Source of the DNA: Patagioenas fasciata | Taxonomy: Eukaryota; Chordata; Aves; Columbiformes; Columbidae | NCBI RefSeq assembly: GCF_037038585.1 | Contig: NC_092523.1 | Location: forward strand, 1,741,001-1,805,000 | Direction of reading: 5' to 3' | Length of the DNA: 64,000 bases | Shown: one piece after another, positions 60,487-64,000 of the stretch | How positions within the stretch are numbered: position 1 is the first letter of the stretch | Layout: every line of letters starts with the position of its first letter | Made by a program: the position numbers and the translations under genes | Notes under the pieces: generated by a model | Database searches by the model: none | Seen by the model: the letters and a program-made list of their open reading frames with translations, nothing else | What the model was told of the DNA's origin: nothing

Positions 60487-62770
60487 ATGGATGTATGCAT
60501 CTTGCATTACCACTCCCCAATCAGCCACTCACTCAAAAGCACATTTGGTTTTCACTTTGTAATGACATTGGAAGCTAAAATAAAGTCCAAGAGAAGCTTT
60601 AACCAGACCTTCCAAACTTCTTGTCCTTTCCCCTTTCCAGCCTCCTCTCCTCCAAGCACAGCTTTACTCCCCTGACAGGTCTCAGATGGAAACGGGGGTT
60701 CCTGGAGAGCACCCGGTGGTGGGTCTCTGATGGGACCACCCACCTTCTACCCCCATCGCCACGTCCTGAAAGGGCTCATCATCCACAAAGACCATGGACA
60801 CCCTCACATGCCACTTACCTTTCCCCAGATACTCGCCCAGGGAGACTCATCCCTTCCCACCACGTTCAGGTTTATGTTCTCCTTTGCTTCTTTGCCCTTT
60901 GCGGTTTTGATTGTGATTAAGCTCCTTGTATCACTGGGAAATTTTTCTCTCTATCAGGGCCAAGGAAAATACCTGAAAACCCAACAGCACCTGAGCTCAG
61001 GGCGTTTTACTCAAGATTTCCAGGCTGGCAAACTAGCTGAACACCTGCTTCAGGGACATGGTGCACATAGCCAGAGGCTCCCGAGACCTTGCTTTTGGAT
61101 TTGGCACCGTGTTTACCAACTAGAAGGCAAAGTCTGGATCTGAACGGCATGTCCTAGAAGACTGGGAGTTTTATTTCAGGTTAAATCAACCTGAAAATCA
61201 AGCTGTGAACCTTGGCGTGAGTGGAGACCATGCGCCTGGATGCTCCTGAAGGGTTTTCTGGCAGCTTGGCTGACAGCAATTCGACCTCAAGTGCTTCCCC
61301 TGGCTAAAAAAACTGCCCCCCTCCTCCTTGCCCCCACCAGACGACGGGCTGGCAAAGGCAGCACTCACCATCGCTCGCTCCACACTTCCTTCGACCTTCC
61401 AAAGAGGCACCAACTCGTCAAAAGCACGACCTGCAAAGCAACCTGGCAAGCCACGTCTGCCCCTTCGCCTTTCTCATTGCAACCCCTCTTGACTTATCTG
61501 GACACCTTTAAAGCTGAGAGCCAAGCTGCCCACCCAAGAACAAGGTCTTTGCCCGTCATGGTTAGAAGAGGTCTCACCCATGGTCCTTGTGTAGTTCTTT
61601 GCACCTTGGAGGGCACGAGGTGGGAGAGGAGAGGCTGGGTAGAGATGCCCCAAGTCAGAGAGGGATCCCCCAGCCTGGTGCTTGGCTCTGGTCTGAACCA
61701 AGCACCTCGGGAGCTTTTGCTCTGCACCCACGTGCAAGGCTATGCCTGCTTTCAGCATAACCCACCCATCTCACATTCAACCCAGAAACCTCTTGCATGC
61801 AAAAAAATCAAATCAAATCAAACCAACCCACCCAGCAAATCAAATGCAAGATACCTTGGTGGCCGCTTGCTTGTGCCGGAGGAGCTTTGAGCAGCTTAAC
61901 GGTGGGACAGGGCGGACAACTTGCCGCTCGCTCTCCTTCCTGCCGAGCTCTCCCATCGCCAAAGAAAACCCAAACACGAGACAAACAATGCATATGTTGG
62001 CTTATTTATGGAGATCACCTTTAATGCAAATGCCTCCCATGGAAGAGGACGCACCGAAATAAGCAGCTCTGAGCCGGGGCGGCTTTGCGCAGCGCCCTGG
62101 TGCTCGCAGAGCCGTGGTGGGGCGCTGGGGCCATGCGGTTGGGAGGCTGGTGCCTGCACCTTGAGGGAGAGCAAAGGCACCGAAATGCCCCCAAAATGGT
62201 GCCTCTGCACAGCAAAGGGGCTGGCGAGGGGCCACGGGGTGGGGGGAATGGATGCACACAGGCCGTGTAGCAGCAGTAGGAAACTCAACGAGGAGAAAAA
62301 AAGGACACCCCCACTACCTCCCACAGAGCCCCAAATGCATTTTGCAAAATGCTAATATGCAGTCATCCGAGACCTCAGTGGGATGGCTCACCGTGCAATC
62401 GGCCCCGGACAAGACACCACAGGGTTTTTGGGTCCCGCAGTGGAGATGAAACGGCAGCTCCCCCTTCCCCAGCTACCCCTGCCCCAGTGGGATAGGGGCC
62501 GGGAACGGGTGTCCCTCGTCTCCCCCTGGCGAAGGAAAGCCTCCAATGCCCCGAAACAAAATACACGAGCAAATGGAAAACAAAAAAAAATCAAAACAAA
62601 ACACTGTTATCGCCGTCTAATTTAACACTGTTAAAAAACAAGAAGATCAGAGGCCACCCGAGAGCCGCCCCGGGACACCAGACCTCTGATTGCCAGCTGA
62701 TTTCCAAAACCTTTCCCGCAGTTGGGCCTTTGCAGTGCTCGTCCTCGCAGCAGAAGTGTTTTATAGATAT

Positions 62771-62795
62771 TTATATATATATATATATATATATT
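62771..62795. repeat. (TA)n run in the CYP26B1 3' UTR
   Basis: About 12 TA units some 300 bp after the stop codon, self-complementary and so able to form a hairpin in the mRNA. Confidence 0.9.
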
Positions 62796-63100
62796 TATAA
62801 TATTTAGATACTGTGTATGGTCAGACATCCCAGCTCTACTCGGGTTTTGCGACTTTTCCTTCTTCCGAACCAAACGAGATGCTCGATGACACCCCAACCT
62901 TCTCCGCGCCCCCTTGGGAAGAGCAAAATGGTTTTGGCAGCTTCAGCAGTGGAGAAAGCAGTCCCGACACGGAGGCTCTGTGAAGCGAGCGTCGTGGAGA
63001 AACATCTCGCCCTTCTCTCCTCCCCTTTCGTTCGTCCCCTTGCCCCCACCCCACCCCTCCATCCCCCGGCCGCCCGTCCCTGGTGCCACCAGCATGGGCT

Positions 63101-64000
<900 letters not shown>

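Larger units (their letters stand above)
59880..63100 (-). other. CYP26B1: CYP26B1 3' untranslated region (inferred extent)
   Basis: Follows the stop codon at 63103-63101 with no intron evident. A length near 3.2 kb fits the long 3' UTR of CYP26B1 in other vertebrates. The distal part (about 59,890-60,600) is very AT-rich with many ATTTA-type and TATA-like stretches, which often mark unstable regulated mRNAs. An AT dinucleotide run lies at 62771-62795. Plus-strand frames in here, including one of 216 codons at 61240-61890, are antisense noise. The exact end is inferred from the poly(A) signal. Confidence 0.6.

Noticed and set aside
61240-61890. Open frame of 216 codons, plus strand
   Set aside because: Lies antisense in the inferred CYP26B1 3' UTR. 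The composition is rich in chance Arg, Pro and Ser, and there is no family resemblance.

Overview
This window looks like nuclear DNA from a bird. The evidence is about two dozen CR1 LINE fragments of avian type, with 3' tails of ATTCTATG-like repeats and 5' truncation, plus a few older MIR-like and ancient CR1 relics. There are two solo-LTR-like elements and no primate or rodent repeats. One exon at the right edge encodes the C-terminus of a CYP26-family retinoic-acid hydroxylase and matches CYP26B1. The species cannot be named from this.

Layout. From 1 to about 59,870 I find no protein-coding exon I can support. This is a gene-poor intergenic interval of unique AT-rich DNA, scattered CR1 insertions, simple repeats, and several stretches dense in homeodomain, POU, SOX or nuclear-receptor motifs that could be conserved enhancers. 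From about 59,880 to 63,100 lies the 3' UTR of CYP26B1 on the minus strand. From 63,101 to 63,493 is its terminal coding exon, and from 63,494 to the window edge is part of the preceding intron. In human, the 3' side of CYP26B1 faces a large desert toward DYSF. I infer that this window samples the avian counterpart.

Function. CYP26B1 degrades all-trans retinoic acid and is itself induced by retinoic acid, so retinoid-receptor motifs downstream of it are the most interesting non-coding signal. The best is near 58.3-58.5 kb: a CpG-dense segment with a TATA-like box, a DR2 and a near-perfect DR5 retinoic-acid-response-like element, and a 5' splice donor on the plus strand. Together they resemble a small promoter pointing convergently at CYP26B1. 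A perfect everted repeat (ER8) at 55.16 kb, a DR0 at 54.6 kb and a cluster of six GGGTCA half-sites at 49.3-49.5 kb add to this. None is proven by sequence alone.

I saw no new enzymatic or defence system. The candidate discoveries are regulatory (the convergent RARE/CpG promoter and half-site cluster) and structural (mosaic CR1 copies, an insertion inside a CR1, and a 22-unit G-rich pentamer just past the CYP26B1 poly(A) site).
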